Shown here piece after piece: positions 26,106-34,602 of a DNA stretch of 38,565 bases. The translations under genes and the position numbers were made by a program. Position 1 is the first letter of the stretch; each line of letters begins with the position of its first letter. The stretch is from contig JAJRYZ010000103.1 in NCBI GenBank assembly GCA_024275515.1, positions 1-38,565 on the forward strand, read 5' to 3'. Below the pieces are notes generated by a model. That model ran no database searches, was not told the DNA's origin, and saw nothing but the letters and a program-made list of their open reading frames with translations. This stretch comes from Spirochaetota bacterium. GTDB lineage: Bacteria > Spirochaetota > Spirochaetia > ARS1246.

Positions 26106-26756
26106 TCAATCTATCCCGTGCCGCCGAGCCCACATGATCGCCTCACCCCGTGAACGGACGCCGATGATGTCGTAGATCAGCGACACGTAGTTGCGCACCG
26201 TTCGCTCGCTGATACAGAGGATGTCGGCGATCTCATTGTTGCGCTTTCCCTGCGCGATCAGATGCAACACCTCCTGCCGACGAATGGTCAACGAATTGAC
26301 GATGGCCTGCGCGTTGTCGATGACCGAAGCGCTCGTGTCCGATTCGTAGAGCGTGTGCAGCGCCGGCTCCGATATGTAGCGGTGACCCTCGGTAACCCGC
26401 CGGATCGCTTCGATGATCTCGCTGACCGGTGCGTCCTTCAAAAGCAGGCCCTCGGCGCCCGATGCAAGGCACGTTCGAATCGTCGTCGCGTCCCCGAAGG
26501 TTGTAAGGATCAGCGTTCGTACCGAAGGGTATCGTTCTCGGATGGTGCGGACCGTTGACGGGCCGTCGGATACCGGCATGCGCGCGTCCAGAACGGCAAC
26601 GTCCGCGACGTTCGTCTCGAGGAACTTGAGCACGTCCGCGCCGTCGGCGCACGCGGCGACCACCGACACGTCCGCCGACTCACTCTCCAGCAGCATGCGC
26701 AGACCGCGCTGGAAAACCGGATGGTCGTCCGCCAACACTATTCTGATTTTTTCCAT
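26106..26756 (-). CDS. NarL/FixJ-type response regulator, 216 aa
   Basis: The receiver domain has the acidic pair D10-D11, the phosphorylation site D57 in VAVLDARMP, a Thr in ILTTF and the conserved Lys in LLLKDA. The C-terminal LuxR-type HTH spans about 155-205 (LTIRRQEVLHLIAQGKRNNE, then ISERTVRNY). It is the partner of the kinase whose gene overlaps its start by 77 nt. It probably regulates the ABC importer operon upstream and perhaps the sugar cluster. Confidence 0.93.
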   Translation of the reverse strand: MEKIRIVLADDHPVFQRGLRMLLESESADVSVVAACADGADVLKFLETNVADVAVLDARMPVSDGPSTVRTIRERYPSVRTLILTTFGDATTIRTCLASGAEGLLLKDAPVSEIIEAIRRVTEGHRYISEPALHTLYESDTSASVIDNAQAIVNSLTIRRQEVLHLIAQGKRNNEIADILCISERTVRNYVSLIYDIIGVRSRGEAIMWARRHGID

Positions 26757-28002
26757 TTGCCGTTTCTCCGAGCGGCAGACTGACGCCGATATCGAATCCC
26801 TTGCCGGGAAGGGTCATCCACGATATCTCGCCGCGCAGTTCTCTAACCCGTTCCTGTATCCCGGAAAGTCCGTTTCCCGGCGTCGTCTTCTTTGCGCCGA
26901 CACCGTTGTCGGAGATCCTGATGTAGAGCAGGCCGAGTTCCGTCTTGTGCACGGTGGTTACGTCCACAGTCGTGGCTTTGCCGTGCCGTATCGCGTTCGT
27001 CAGGGCTTCCTGCATGATACGAAACACCGCCAATCCGATGTCGTTTGGAAGGTCGACCTCAAGGTCCGGGATGTTGATGATAACTCGTACGCCCGTCGAT
27101 TCCGCGAAATTACGGCACAGACTCCGCCATCGTATTACCCAGTTGATCTGCACGGCCGAGGTCTCGCGAAGCTTTGAGACCTCGTGTCGCACGTCTGCGA
27201 TCGTCGCGGTCAAGGCCTGCTCAATGGCGTCCACTTCGGCCGCCGCCCCATCCGATTTGGGGGCGAAGGACCGGATGAGAAACCTGAGCATGCGAACCCG
27301 CATGAGAATCGCTGTAAGCGAATGTCCCACGGTGTCGTGGATTTCCCGGGCCAGACGTTCACGTTCGCTCCGTCGACCCTTTTCGTTGCTCATCGCGGCG
27401 CTGTACTGCAGTTTCGCGTTTGCACGGACGAATTCCGTCGCCGACCAGAAGGCCTTTTCGCTTCGGTCCGAGAGTTCGAAATATCGGCGTTCGTATAAGT
27501 GCAGAACCGAGAGCGCCAAAACCGCCGACGCCCAGTACAGAAGAAGGACGAGAACGACGGGGAGTCGATCCTGGATCGCGGCGACGGCGACCAACGCACC
27601 GCACAGCGCCGAAATGACGGCGATCTTGTGCGGATGACGGTATCTTTCAACGGCGATGACCGACCCTGTCAGCAGCAATACCAGGTAGACCGTGAACGAA
27701 TCATAGAGGTATGCGAGCGCGGCGATGCCCACGACGACGAAGACGCCGGAGGGCAGATCGGCCCCGGTCTCCCGGTCTTCCGCCGATGCGTCCCGCAGCA
27801 GCCGCACGACGAGGTACAGACCGTAGAAGGCATGAAGCGTCGCCATCGTGGGGAGCGGCCTGAGGACATAGAGAAACCGCTCTTGATTCACCTCTACGCG
27901 GGACGTCGCAATGAGGTACAGCATCACCGCCTGGACCGCCAGAGCCACGCTGCAGGCGGCGATGCGATAAGGTCTTTCGAAGTCGACCGGTACGCCGGCC
28001 AT
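26680..28002 (-). CDS. Membrane sensor histidine kinase (HisKA_3 type), 440 aa
   Basis: Five or six membrane segments occupy about residues 12-170, with little periplasmic sequence, so it probably senses a signal within or near the membrane. The dimerisation/phosphoacceptor helix LAREIHDTVGHSLTAI carries H222. The ATPase domain has the N box (EALTNAIRHG), the G1 box DNGVGA and a G2 box GNGLSGIQERV, as in NarX/DesK-type kinases. A GGAGGA site precedes the ATG. The last 25 codons lie over the start of the response regulator gene. Confidence 0.92.
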   Translation of the reverse strand: MAGVPVDFERPYRIAACSVALAVQAVMLYLIATSRVEVNQERFLYVLRPLPTMATLHAFYGLYLVVRLLRDASAEDRETGADLPSGVFVVVGIAALAYLYDSFTVYLVLLLTGSVIAVERYRHPHKIAVISALCGALVAVAAIQDRLPVVLVLLLYWASAVLALSVLHLYERRYFELSDRSEKAFWSATEFVRANAKLQYSAAMSNEKGRRSERERLAREIHDTVGHSLTAILMRVRMLRFLIRSFAPKSDGAAAEVDAIEQALTATIADVRHEVSKLRETSAVQINWVIRWRSLCRNFAESTGVRVIINIPDLEVDLPNDIGLAVFRIMQEALTNAIRHGKATTVDVTTVHKTELGLLYIRISDNGVGAKKTTPGNGLSGIQERVRELRGEISWMTLPGKGFDIGVSLPLGETANGKNQNSVGGRPSGFPARSAHAAGE

Positions 28003-28050
28003 AGCGGAAATCCTCCGCGTTACTGTACCTCAATATCGAGCGGTTTCCCA

Positions 28051-28081
28051 GCGGCAACGTGGTGGGGAGCCACGCTGCCGC
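28051..28081 (-). repeat. Intercistronic hairpin after the solute-binding protein gene
   Basis: Arms 28051-28062 and 28070-28081 pair over 12 bp with a single G-T mismatch around a 7-nt loop. No T tract follows. It starts 9 nt after the solute-binding protein stop, a position where stem-loops often stabilise the abundant binding-protein mRNA and reduce expression of genes further down. Confidence 0.65.
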
Positions 28082-28090
28082 CGCCGTCGA

Positions 28091-29647
28091 TCACTTTTTG
28101 TTCGCGTCGTACCAGCGCTGGTACGCGGCGCGCACCTTCTCGACGCCGCCGTCCTTAAGCGCCTGCTGAAGCTGCATCCAGCCGGTCTCCAAATCGACCG
28201 TCCCCAGGACGATCTTCATCGTGTGCTCGAGCTTGATCGACCCCAAGTCGGCGTAGGTGCTCTCCTCTTCAAGGACCGGCTTCCCGAGCCAATCCGTGTT
28301 GACCGGCAGATTGTACTTCGCGTTGACCTTGTACGCCGCCACGGCCCTCTCGCCCCAGTGGAAGGAGAGGATCTCGTCGTCGATCGGCCACTTGGATTCG
28401 AGGAATACGAGTCCCCGAACCTGGTGGAGCCGCTCGTCTTTTTTTGCCTCCGGGTTGAGCACCTTCTTTCCGTTCACGACGAGATGGTCCGGTCCTTCCA
28501 GGCCGTACTTCGCAAACTCGATGAGCTCCGGATCGGTGTAGGCATGGACAAAGTACTCGAACGTACGCTCCGGGTCTTTGACGTTGGTCGTGAAAAGATT
28601 CCCGCCCCCTGCGCGAAAACCGTTCATGGGTCCGCCGTGGCCGTCCGGTCCGAGCGGCGGAATAAGGAAATCAAGCTCTATGCCGCGCTCCTCCCAATCA
28701 GGATTGGCCTTCTTCATATTGGTCATAAAGTACTCGTCGATGCGGGTGGATGAATGAAACCACATGCCGGCGACGGAGCCGAACATCTCCTGCTTCCACT
28801 GGTCGCTCGTGTTGAACAACGCGTTCGGCGTCGTCACTTTATCCTCGTATACAAGGGTTCGCATGTACCGCAGAAAGTCCTTGTATTTCTCCTGCGTGGC
28901 CTGGACGACGACGGTCCCGTCCTGCACCTCGTACACTATCGATCCGGGCGAGCCCCACAGCCCGAACGCGCCCATGAAACCCTGGGGCAGGTACGAGAAG
29001 TTCGTTCGCCCGGTGATTCCGTACGTGTCGTCCTTTCCGTTGCCGTCGGGGTCGTCATAGGTGAACCCGTCAAGCACCTCGCGGTAACCCTCGAGCGTCT
29101 GCGGCTTTTCGAGGCCAAGCTTGTCCAGCCAGTCTTTCCGGAACATGAATCCTTGATGCGCGTCGTTGAACGCCCTCAGAGCGGGAATGGCGTACGCTTT
29201 CCCGGCGACGTAGTACGGCAGAAAGTCGTCGGAGTCGAGTCGGCTTTTCTCGACCAGTACATTTCCCATCGGTCCTTCGATGAGCGACGTCATGTCCATG
29301 ACGCCGCCGGTGTCGACGAGTTGGGACAGGAAACCCGGACTGATCGATCCGACGACGTCGGGAAGATCGCCGGAGGCGAAATACAGATTCACCTTTTCGC
29401 TGTAGTTCGAGTGCGGCGGCGTGATGTAGGTGAGATCGGTATTTGTGAGTTTCTCCCACATCTTGAGCTCTTCGCTTTCGTTGATATCGCGATTGGCCTT
29501 CGTCCAGGTGATCCCGTCGTAGAGGATCGTCAGTTCAAGCGGCCCTTCCGAGGCGGCCGCGGTTTCTCCCTGGCCGCCGGCGAATGCTCCCGCTGAGACG
29601 CACAGCAGTAGGACGGCTGCGCAGACGAGCGCGATCTGTTTTTTCAT
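28091..29647 (-). CDS. ABC importer extracellular solute-binding protein (family 1, LplA-like), 518 aa
   Basis: A signal peptide (MKKQIALVCAAVLLLC, cleavage near AFA-GG at about 23-24) is followed by GQGETAAAS, a leader typical of spirochaete binding proteins. The mature part shows LPDVVGSISPGFLSQLV and the tryptophan-rich ligand site region of large sugar-binding proteins associated with LplB/LplC permeases. It delivers an oligosaccharide to the two permeases encoded just upstream. No ATPase gene is in the window, as is usual for this class, which shares a multi-use MsmK-type ATPase. Confidence 0.92.
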   Translation of the reverse strand: MKKQIALVCAAVLLLCVSAGAFAGGQGETAAASEGPLELTILYDGITWTKANRDINESEELKMWEKLTNTDLTYITPPHSNYSEKVNLYFASGDLPDVVGSISPGFLSQLVDTGGVMDMTSLIEGPMGNVLVEKSRLDSDDFLPYYVAGKAYAIPALRAFNDAHQGFMFRKDWLDKLGLEKPQTLEGYREVLDGFTYDDPDGNGKDDTYGITGRTNFSYLPQGFMGAFGLWGSPGSIVYEVQDGTVVVQATQEKYKDFLRYMRTLVYEDKVTTPNALFNTSDQWKQEMFGSVAGMWFHSSTRIDEYFMTNMKKANPDWEERGIELDFLIPPLGPDGHGGPMNGFRAGGGNLFTTNVKDPERTFEYFVHAYTDPELIEFAKYGLEGPDHLVVNGKKVLNPEAKKDERLHQVRGLVFLESKWPIDDEILSFHWGERAVAAYKVNAKYNLPVNTDWLGKPVLEEESTYADLGSIKLEHTMKIVLGTVDLETGWMQLQQALKDGGVEKVRAAYQRWYDANKK

Positions 29648-29687
29648 ACATCTACTCCTTGTTTGGTATTCGTATGCTGATGCCCCT

Positions 29688-30560
29688 TCAACCCTTGATG
29701 GAGCCTACAACAACCCCGCTGATGAAATACCGCTGCAGGAAAGGATATACGGCGAGAATCGGCACGACCGAGAAGAAGATCGCCGCAGCCTTTTTCGTCT
29801 CCGGAGGCATGTCGAGCACCGCGTCCGATGTCGCGCTGCCGATTGCCTCGTCGAGCAGAATGATCTGTCGGAGCATCACCTGAAGCGGGTATTTTTTCAT
29901 ATCGTTTATGTACATGATTGCCTGAAAGAAGATGTTCCACTTCGCGACCGCGTAGAACAGAGCCTGTGTGGCCACCGCGTGCATGGAGAGCGGTATGAAG
30001 ATCCAGAACAGGATCTGAAAGTCGGTCATCCCGTCCATGATGCCCGCCTCCTCCAACTCCTTCGGTACCGCCTTGAAAAAGTTGACCATGATGATGAGGT
30101 TGTACGCGCTCACCGCTCCCGGAAGCATGAGCGCCCAGTACGTGTCGAGCAGGCCCAGATTCCTAACGAGTATGTAGTTTGGGATCATTCCGCCGTTGAA
30201 CAGCATGGTGAAAAGTACGAATTTCAGAACCGCGCCCTTCACCCTGACGTACTCTCGCGAGAGCGGGTACGCGAAGGTGAGCGTCATCACCAAGCTGATG
30301 ACGGTTCCCACCACCGTGATGTAGACGGTGTTGACCATCGTTCGCATCATCTCGTTGGCGTTGATCAGCACTTGATAGGTCCTCAGCGTGAACCCCTTCG
30401 GCACCAGGTTCACAGTCCCTTTGAGCACCTCACCGGGGCTGCTGAGCGAGATAGCGAGCAGGTTGAGGAACGGATAGACCATGGTAGCCGCGGTGAAAAG
30501 CAGAATCGCGTAGTTGAAGAAGGTGAACATCCGGTATGACGGGGTCTTTCGGTAGGTCAT
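29688..30560 (-). CDS. ABC importer permease, LplC/YtcP type, 290 aa
   Basis: Six hydrophobic segments are seen, and the cytoplasmic EAA loop is EEAGIMDGMTDFQILFWIFI followed by PLS at about residues 190-212. The ending YFISGVVVGSIKG is the standard C-terminus of this permease class. It forms a heterodimeric channel with the product of the previous gene. It lies 10 bp after that gene and 40 bp before the binding-protein gene. Confidence 0.93.
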   Translation of the reverse strand: MTYRKTPSYRMFTFFNYAILLFTAATMVYPFLNLLAISLSSPGEVLKGTVNLVPKGFTLRTYQVLINANEMMRTMVNTVYITVVGTVISLVMTLTFAYPLSREYVRVKGAVLKFVLFTMLFNGGMIPNYILVRNLGLLDTYWALMLPGAVSAYNLIIMVNFFKAVPKELEEAGIMDGMTDFQILFWIFIPLSMHAVATQALFYAVAKWNIFFQAIMYINDMKKYPLQVMLRQIILLDEAIGSATSDAVLDMPPETKKAAAIFFSVVPILAVYPFLQRYFISGVVVGSIKG

Positions 30561-30570
30561 GGCCGCGTTC

Positions 30571-31527
30571 TCACCAGATCCCTCTGCCGCCGAAACGGTT
30601 CGCCAATCTGTTGGCGACGTAGATCAGCACCAGGGACACGACCGACTGAAACATTCCGACGGCGGTGGAGTAGCTGAAACGTCCGGTCAGAAGCCCGGTG
30701 CGGTAGATGTAGGTACCGAAGACGTCGGCCACTTCGTAGACCAGCGGATTGTAGAGGATGAAAATCTGCTCGAAACCGATCGTCATCATGCTTCCGATTC
30801 GCAAAACAAGAAGAACCGCAAACGTGCTCGCGATCCCCGGGAGCGAAACGTACATCGTCTGCTGCCTACGGTTTGCGCCGTCTACATACGCCGCGTCGTA
30901 CAGTGTGGGATCGATGGCGCACAGCGCGGCGAGATAGAGTATCGTTCCCCATCCGGCCTCCTTCCAGATCGCCGATGCCACAAGAATGCTGCGGAACCAC
31001 CGGACGTCGGTGAGAAATGATATCTGTTCGCCGCCGAGACGCTCGATAATCGCGTTGATAACCCCGTCGTAACCCAACACCTTGTACACGATCCCACCCA
31101 CGACGACCCAGGAGAGAAAGTGAGGGAAATACACCACGGTCTGAATCGCGCGTTTCACGAAGCGCCGATTGAGCTCATTGATGAGCAACGCCATGACGAC
31201 CGGTACCGGAAAGAAGTACACGAGCTTGTAGAAGTTGATGAGAAGCGTATTCCGGAAGATCCGGAAGAAGTCCTTGGAGTGGAAAAGCACGTCGAAATGT
31301 TTGAATCCGACCCAGGGACTTCCGATGATTCCGAGCGATCCCTTGAAGTCCTTGAAGGAGATTATGAGTCCATACATCGGGTAGTAATGGAAAAGGACGA
31401 AGTAGGCGATTCCGGGAATCAGCATCAGATACGCCATGCGGTGTCTTCTGAAACTCGATCTGAGCAATGCGAGTTTGTTCGCTTTTTTGCTGATAAGCGG
31501 CTCGATCTCCCGCAACACCGACGACAT
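30571..31527 (-). CDS. ABC importer permease, LplB/YteP type, 318 aa
   Basis: The sequence HRMAYLMLIPGIAYFVLFHYYPMYG is the typical first membrane segment, and DAAYVDGANRRQQTMYVSLP is the EAA loop that contacts the ATPase. Six membrane segments are expected. The ATG at 31527 is preferred over 31539 because GGAGGG lies 4 nt before it. This is the first gene of the ABC-kinase-regulator operon. Confidence 0.93.
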   Translation of the reverse strand: MSSVLREIEPLISKKANKLALLRSSFRRHRMAYLMLIPGIAYFVLFHYYPMYGLIISFKDFKGSLGIIGSPWVGFKHFDVLFHSKDFFRIFRNTLLINFYKLVYFFPVPVVMALLINELNRRFVKRAIQTVVYFPHFLSWVVVGGIVYKVLGYDGVINAIIERLGGEQISFLTDVRWFRSILVASAIWKEAGWGTILYLAALCAIDPTLYDAAYVDGANRRQQTMYVSLPGIASTFAVLLVLRIGSMMTIGFEQIFILYNPLVYEVADVFGTYIYRTGLLTGRFSYSTAVGMFQSVVSLVLIYVANRLANRFGGRGIW

Positions 31528-31551
31528 GCGTCCCTCCATGCTCGCTGTAAA

Positions 31552-31557
31552 ATGATA
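31552..31557 (-). promoter_or_regulatory. Possible -10 element of the ABC operon
   Basis: TATCAT on the minus strand lies about 25 nt before the chosen start of the permease gene. The matching -35 position (31575-31580) is poor and falls inside a palindrome, so the promoter probably needs an activator. Confidence 0.4.
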
Positions 31558-31561
31558 GGTT

Positions 31562-31583
31562 CACTGTCGAGCGCGCGACAGTG
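31562..31583. promoter_or_regulatory. Palindromic candidate operator of the ABC operon
   Basis: CACTGTCG and CGACAGTG are perfect 8-bp inverted arms separated by 6 bp. The site covers the spacer and -35 position of the predicted promoter, as a repressor operator would. Confidence 0.6.
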
Positions 31584-31589
31584 GCAGAA

Positions 31590-31616
31590 GTCACTGAAAT
31601 GTCACATTTTTGTCAC
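31590..31616 (-). promoter_or_regulatory. Three GTGAC direct repeats at 11-bp intervals
   Basis: GTGAC occurs on the minus strand at 31616-31612, 31605-31601 and 31594-31590, exactly 11 bp apart, so on one face of the helix and immediately upstream of the predicted -35. This is the layout of an activator site, possibly for the operon's own response regulator. The rest of 31617-31990 shows no convincing gene. Confidence 0.5.
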
Positions 31617-31993
31617 GGATCGACCGGGCGTGCGGAGGCGGCGAGACGATCTACACGCCGCATCCGGGCCGCAGAACCGACCGATGACGCCAAGCGGAGA
31701 ATCGGCACTCCCCGCGGCGCGTTCAAACACGGATCGGCAAAGACACACAGCCGGACGACGAGCGGTACATTCAACTTTCCATGCGCCGCGAAACGGCTAC
31801 GGAGGAGCGGCTCCTTTCTGCTCTTGTGTCGATCGTTCAAACTCAACACACTCTTTCGCGGGATCTTCCCTCAAGTCGGCACAAAGAGGTGATTCCGTTT
31901 GTCGTTGATGGAATTGGTCCGTCGGTATGTATTATGTTCTGCTTTCGTTGGTCTTAATGGCCATTCGACCGACAACCGGCAAAGAGGAACGAA

Positions 31994-32068
31994 ATGACGG
32001 CTGAAGAACGACGGGTCGGGGCCGGTGAGACCGGCAGCCCGTCCACCTCAGACAAAGAAAACCGATGA
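31994..32068 (+). CDS. Micro-ORF of 24 codons, possible leader peptide
   Basis: It starts MTAEERRVGAG after an AAGAGGA ribosome-like site and its stop overlaps the ATG of a second small ORF (ATGA). No family is recognised. It may be chance or the relic edge of the defence island. Confidence 0.2.
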   Translation: MTAEERRVGAGETGSPSTSDKENR

Positions 32069-32196
32069 CCAAACGAGCGCATAAACCAAAACAAGCTGCA
32101 GGATCAGCCAAAGCCAAGATCGAGACCGGCTTGGGCGGAAGGGGCGAGATCGGAGCACCGCCTGATTGTATTGCTTCAATCCGAAACTACTTTTAA
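32065..32196 (+). CDS. Micro-ORF of 43 codons, coupled to the previous one
   Basis: It starts MTKRAHKPKQAAGSAKAK, basic at the N-terminus, and ends RNYF. Start and previous stop overlap in ATGA. It overlaps the start of the brxC-like relic in another frame, which makes it less likely to be real. Confidence 0.18.
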   Translation: MTKRAHKPKQAAGSAKAKIETGLGGRGEIGAPPDCIASIRNYF

Positions 32197-32515
32197 GTCA
32201 ATGGCGGAAATCGATTCGGCGGCTCAGGAAATCGTGACCTCATACCATATTCTCTATGAAAAGATCCACACCGAACGTTCCGGGCAATACCAGGACGCGG
32301 TGGAAAAGACTAAAGGCCGGCCGAAGTGAGAGCAGGTGCCCGAATCCATGCGGGACGAGGTGCTCTCCTCTCTTGCGTCGCGTGTGTGCGCGCAGATCGA
32401 TTCTCCGGACCTGTCTGCCGTGCAGGGCACGGCGCAGGCCGGTACGAGCCTCACCTGCAATACATGTCGCGCCGGTCTGAACCAGATGAAGTCGGACATT
32501 GAGACTCTTGGATGA
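32150..32515 (+). pseudogene. 3'-terminal relic of a BrxC/DUF6079-like BREX ATPase gene
   Basis: One frame reads EHRLIVLLQSETTFKSMAEI, then AAQEIVTSYHILYEKIHTER and DAVEKTKGRPK, meets TGA at 32327-32329, and continues EQVPESMRDEVLSSLASRVC to SLTCNTCRAGLNQMKSDIETLG and a normal stop. The pattern of a helical HAER-type segment, an IKGRPEW-like motif and a terminal CxxC resembles the end of large DUF6079/BrxC-like proteins of BREX loci (from memory of the family). The stop falls where GRPEW would have its tryptophan, within about one codon. The N-terminal bulk of the gene (normally over 1000 residues) is gone. The assignment is likely but needs a profile search. Confidence 0.5.
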
Positions 32516-32538
32516 TTTATGCGAATTGGAGGTGTATC

Positions 32539-32883
32539 GTGAGCAATGAGGAACATAAACTGAACCCCGAGCAGAGCATTTTGGAAGAATTGGTTCAGCG
32601 GCTGTCCGGAATGGCCGGTATTGTGCGGATTATTCTGTTCGGTTCCGCAGCGCAAGGCCGCATGGGACCCGACAGCGACTTGGATCTGCTGGTTATCGTC
32701 AAAGACGGGCTTCACCGCAGGCGTACCGCTCAGTCCATTTACAAGAGGCTTTCAGGACTTGGAACATCCAAGGACATCGTAGTCGTCACGGAAAGCGACG
32801 TTCGCAAGTATAAGGACAATCCGTCGCTCGTCATATTTCCCGCGCTGGCGTCAGGCAAGGAGCTTTACCATGCCGCAGGATAG
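32539..32883 (+). CDS. MNT-type nucleotidyltransferase, antitoxin-like, 114 aa
   Basis: The minimal nucleotidyltransferase motif LFGSAAQGR (33-41) with D47 and D49 in SDLDLLV is clear. In MNT/HEPN pairs this protein modifies the HEPN toxin, usually by adding AMP to a tyrosine, and so neutralises it. GTG at 32539 is chosen because GGAGG lies 6 nt before it; an upstream ATG at 32512 has no ribosome site. Its end overlaps the HEPN start by 14 nt. Such pairs often lie inside BREX loci next to brxC-like genes, which fits here. Confidence 0.88.
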   Translation: MSNEEHKLNPEQSILEELVQRLSGMAGIVRIILFGSAAQGRMGPDSDLDLLVIVKDGLHRRRTAQSIYKRLSGLGTSKDIVVVTESDVRKYKDNPSLVIFPALASGKELYHAAG

Positions 32884-33268
32884 GCGAGGACCAGGCACTG
32901 CAGAGGATTGGTTGAGCAGGGCCAAAGGGGATCTTGCCCTGGCCAAAGCGCCGCTTCCCGAAGGCGCCTTCTATGAGGACCTTTGCTTTCATGCGCACCA
33001 AGCGGCTGAAAAAGCGATCAAGGCAGTTTACCTCAGCTGCGGATATGCTTTCCGGTACACGCACGATCTGGACGAACTCCTCGACGGCCTGGAGCAAGTC
33101 GGTTTGGTCATTTCGAGGCCGTTGAAAGACTCCATCGTTCTCACCAGCTATGCGTGGGAAGCCCGCTATCCGGGATTAGGTGAGCCGATAGCTGAAGCGG
33201 AGTACAGGGAGGCGGTGGATATGGCGGAACGGGTGGTTCAATGGGCACAAGAGGCGATTCCTTCATGA
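32870..33268 (+). CDS. HEPN-domain protein, toxin-like, 132 aa
   Basis: The HEPN fold is shown by AEDWLSRAKGDLALAK, then HAHQAAEKAIKAVYLSCG (41-58) and FRYTHDLDELLDGL (61-74), the classic order for pfam05168-type proteins. RYTH may belong to the Rx-H RNase/modification motif. With the MNT partner it forms a probable toxin-antitoxin module. It is intact while the flanking BREX genes are broken. The stop lies at 33266-33268, and the truncated pglZ follows 13 bp later. Confidence 0.85.
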   Translation: MPQDRRGPGTAEDWLSRAKGDLALAKAPLPEGAFYEDLCFHAHQAAEKAIKAVYLSCGYAFRYTHDLDELLDGLEQVGLVISRPLKDSIVLTSYAWEARYPGLGEPIAEAEYREAVDMAERVVQWAQEAIPS

Positions 33269-33281
33269 GGATACTGCTCGA

Positions 33282-34592
33282 ATGGGAAAGGTCGTGGAGT
33301 GCATTATCGAAAACAATAAAGTCCCAACTGCAAAAGCACCGCCCGGCAAGAGCGTTGTGCGGCAACGCGATATCTTTGAAAGCCACGTCAAGCCGTCCCT
33401 CGGCAACGGCAAGATCGCCTACGTGTGGGTCGACGCGCTTCGGTTCGAGATGGGCAGGGAGCTTGCGCGTTTGCTCAAGGAGGACGTCGAAGTCGAGCTT
33501 CATGTTGCTCCGGCAGCGGTTCCGACCGTCACCGAGATCGGCATGGCGGCGCTTCTGCCCGGAGCGCATGCCGATGCCAAGGTGGTCACCGCGGGCGGAG
33601 GGCAATTGGCTCTGGAGATCAACGGAACGGTCGTCAAGGACCGTAAGGACCGCGTGGATTTCCTGAAAAAACACGCCGGCGTCGCAGTTTTCGACGCCAA
33701 GCTTGACGACCTTTTACCCAAGCCGTCGAAAAAGGTCCGAGAGGGCATCGCGAATGCCGAATTGATTCTCGTGACCTCACAAGGAATTGATGAACTCTGC
33801 GAAAAAGACAACATCACGCAGGCGAGAAGACAGATGGATGGTGTCCTGAACCACCTTCGGCGAGGCCTTCGTGCGCTTCTGGACCTGGATGTTCAACGCA
33901 TCGTTCCGGCGGCTGACCATGGTCATCTTTTCGGCGAGGAACTGAGTAAGGACATGAAGGTGGGCGCCCCCGGTGGAGAGACCGTCGACCTGCACCGCCG
34001 CGTCTGGGTGGGTCATGGAGGCAGGGCGGATGACGCATTCCCGCGCATGCACCTGAGCACTCTGGATATGCAGGGCGCGTTCGACTTGGCTACACCGTGG
34101 ACCTTTGCCTGCTTCAAGTGCAAAGGTGGTGCACGCGCTTTCTTCCACGGAGGGCTTTCGCCACAGGAGCTACTCATTCCGGTCATGACGATAGACTCGT
34201 CGGCAAAACTCACATCCGGGTCTCCTGTCGGAATCACATGGACAATCACTCCAGGGAGCAAAAAGCTCTCCACCCGGTTCTTCTCGGTGCAGATTGCCGG
34301 CGTTAACTCATAGCTATTCGACATTGTCCCGTCAAAAGTTCACGTTGAGCTGCGAGCCAAACGCAAGACCATTTCACGTGCTGTCAGCGCTTCGTACGGA
34401 TTCGAGGTAGCTACCGGCGATGTAGCGCTTCGAAACGATGAAGAGAACACCAAGAATATTGCCGCCAACACGGTCACACTGATGGTTGTTGAAGAGCCCG
34501 GTCAGAAGTACGTCGGGCTCTACTTGCTTGACGCGGAGACAGGTGCTGAATTGTCACGACTGGAGAAGATCGAAGTAGCCATCGCAATGTAA
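33282..34592 (+). pseudogene. pglZ: 5'-truncated pglZ with one in-frame stop
   Basis: PglZ is an alkaline-phosphatase-fold BREX protein. The fragment contains the domain core: AYVWVDALRFEMGREL (D51), APAAVPTVTEIGMAALLPGA and VPAADHGHLF (D212, H213). TAG at 34311-34313 interrupts the frame, but it continues LFDIVPSKVHVELRAK, then ASYGFEVATGDVALR and ends AIAM at 34592, ten bases before brxL. The N-terminal half (several hundred residues in full PglZ) is missing. The first codons after the HEPN stop do not obviously belong to PglZ, so a deletion junction lies near 33269-33345. pglX, normally nearby, is absent. Confidence 0.85.
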
Positions 34593-34602
34593 TGGATGAA
34601 GA

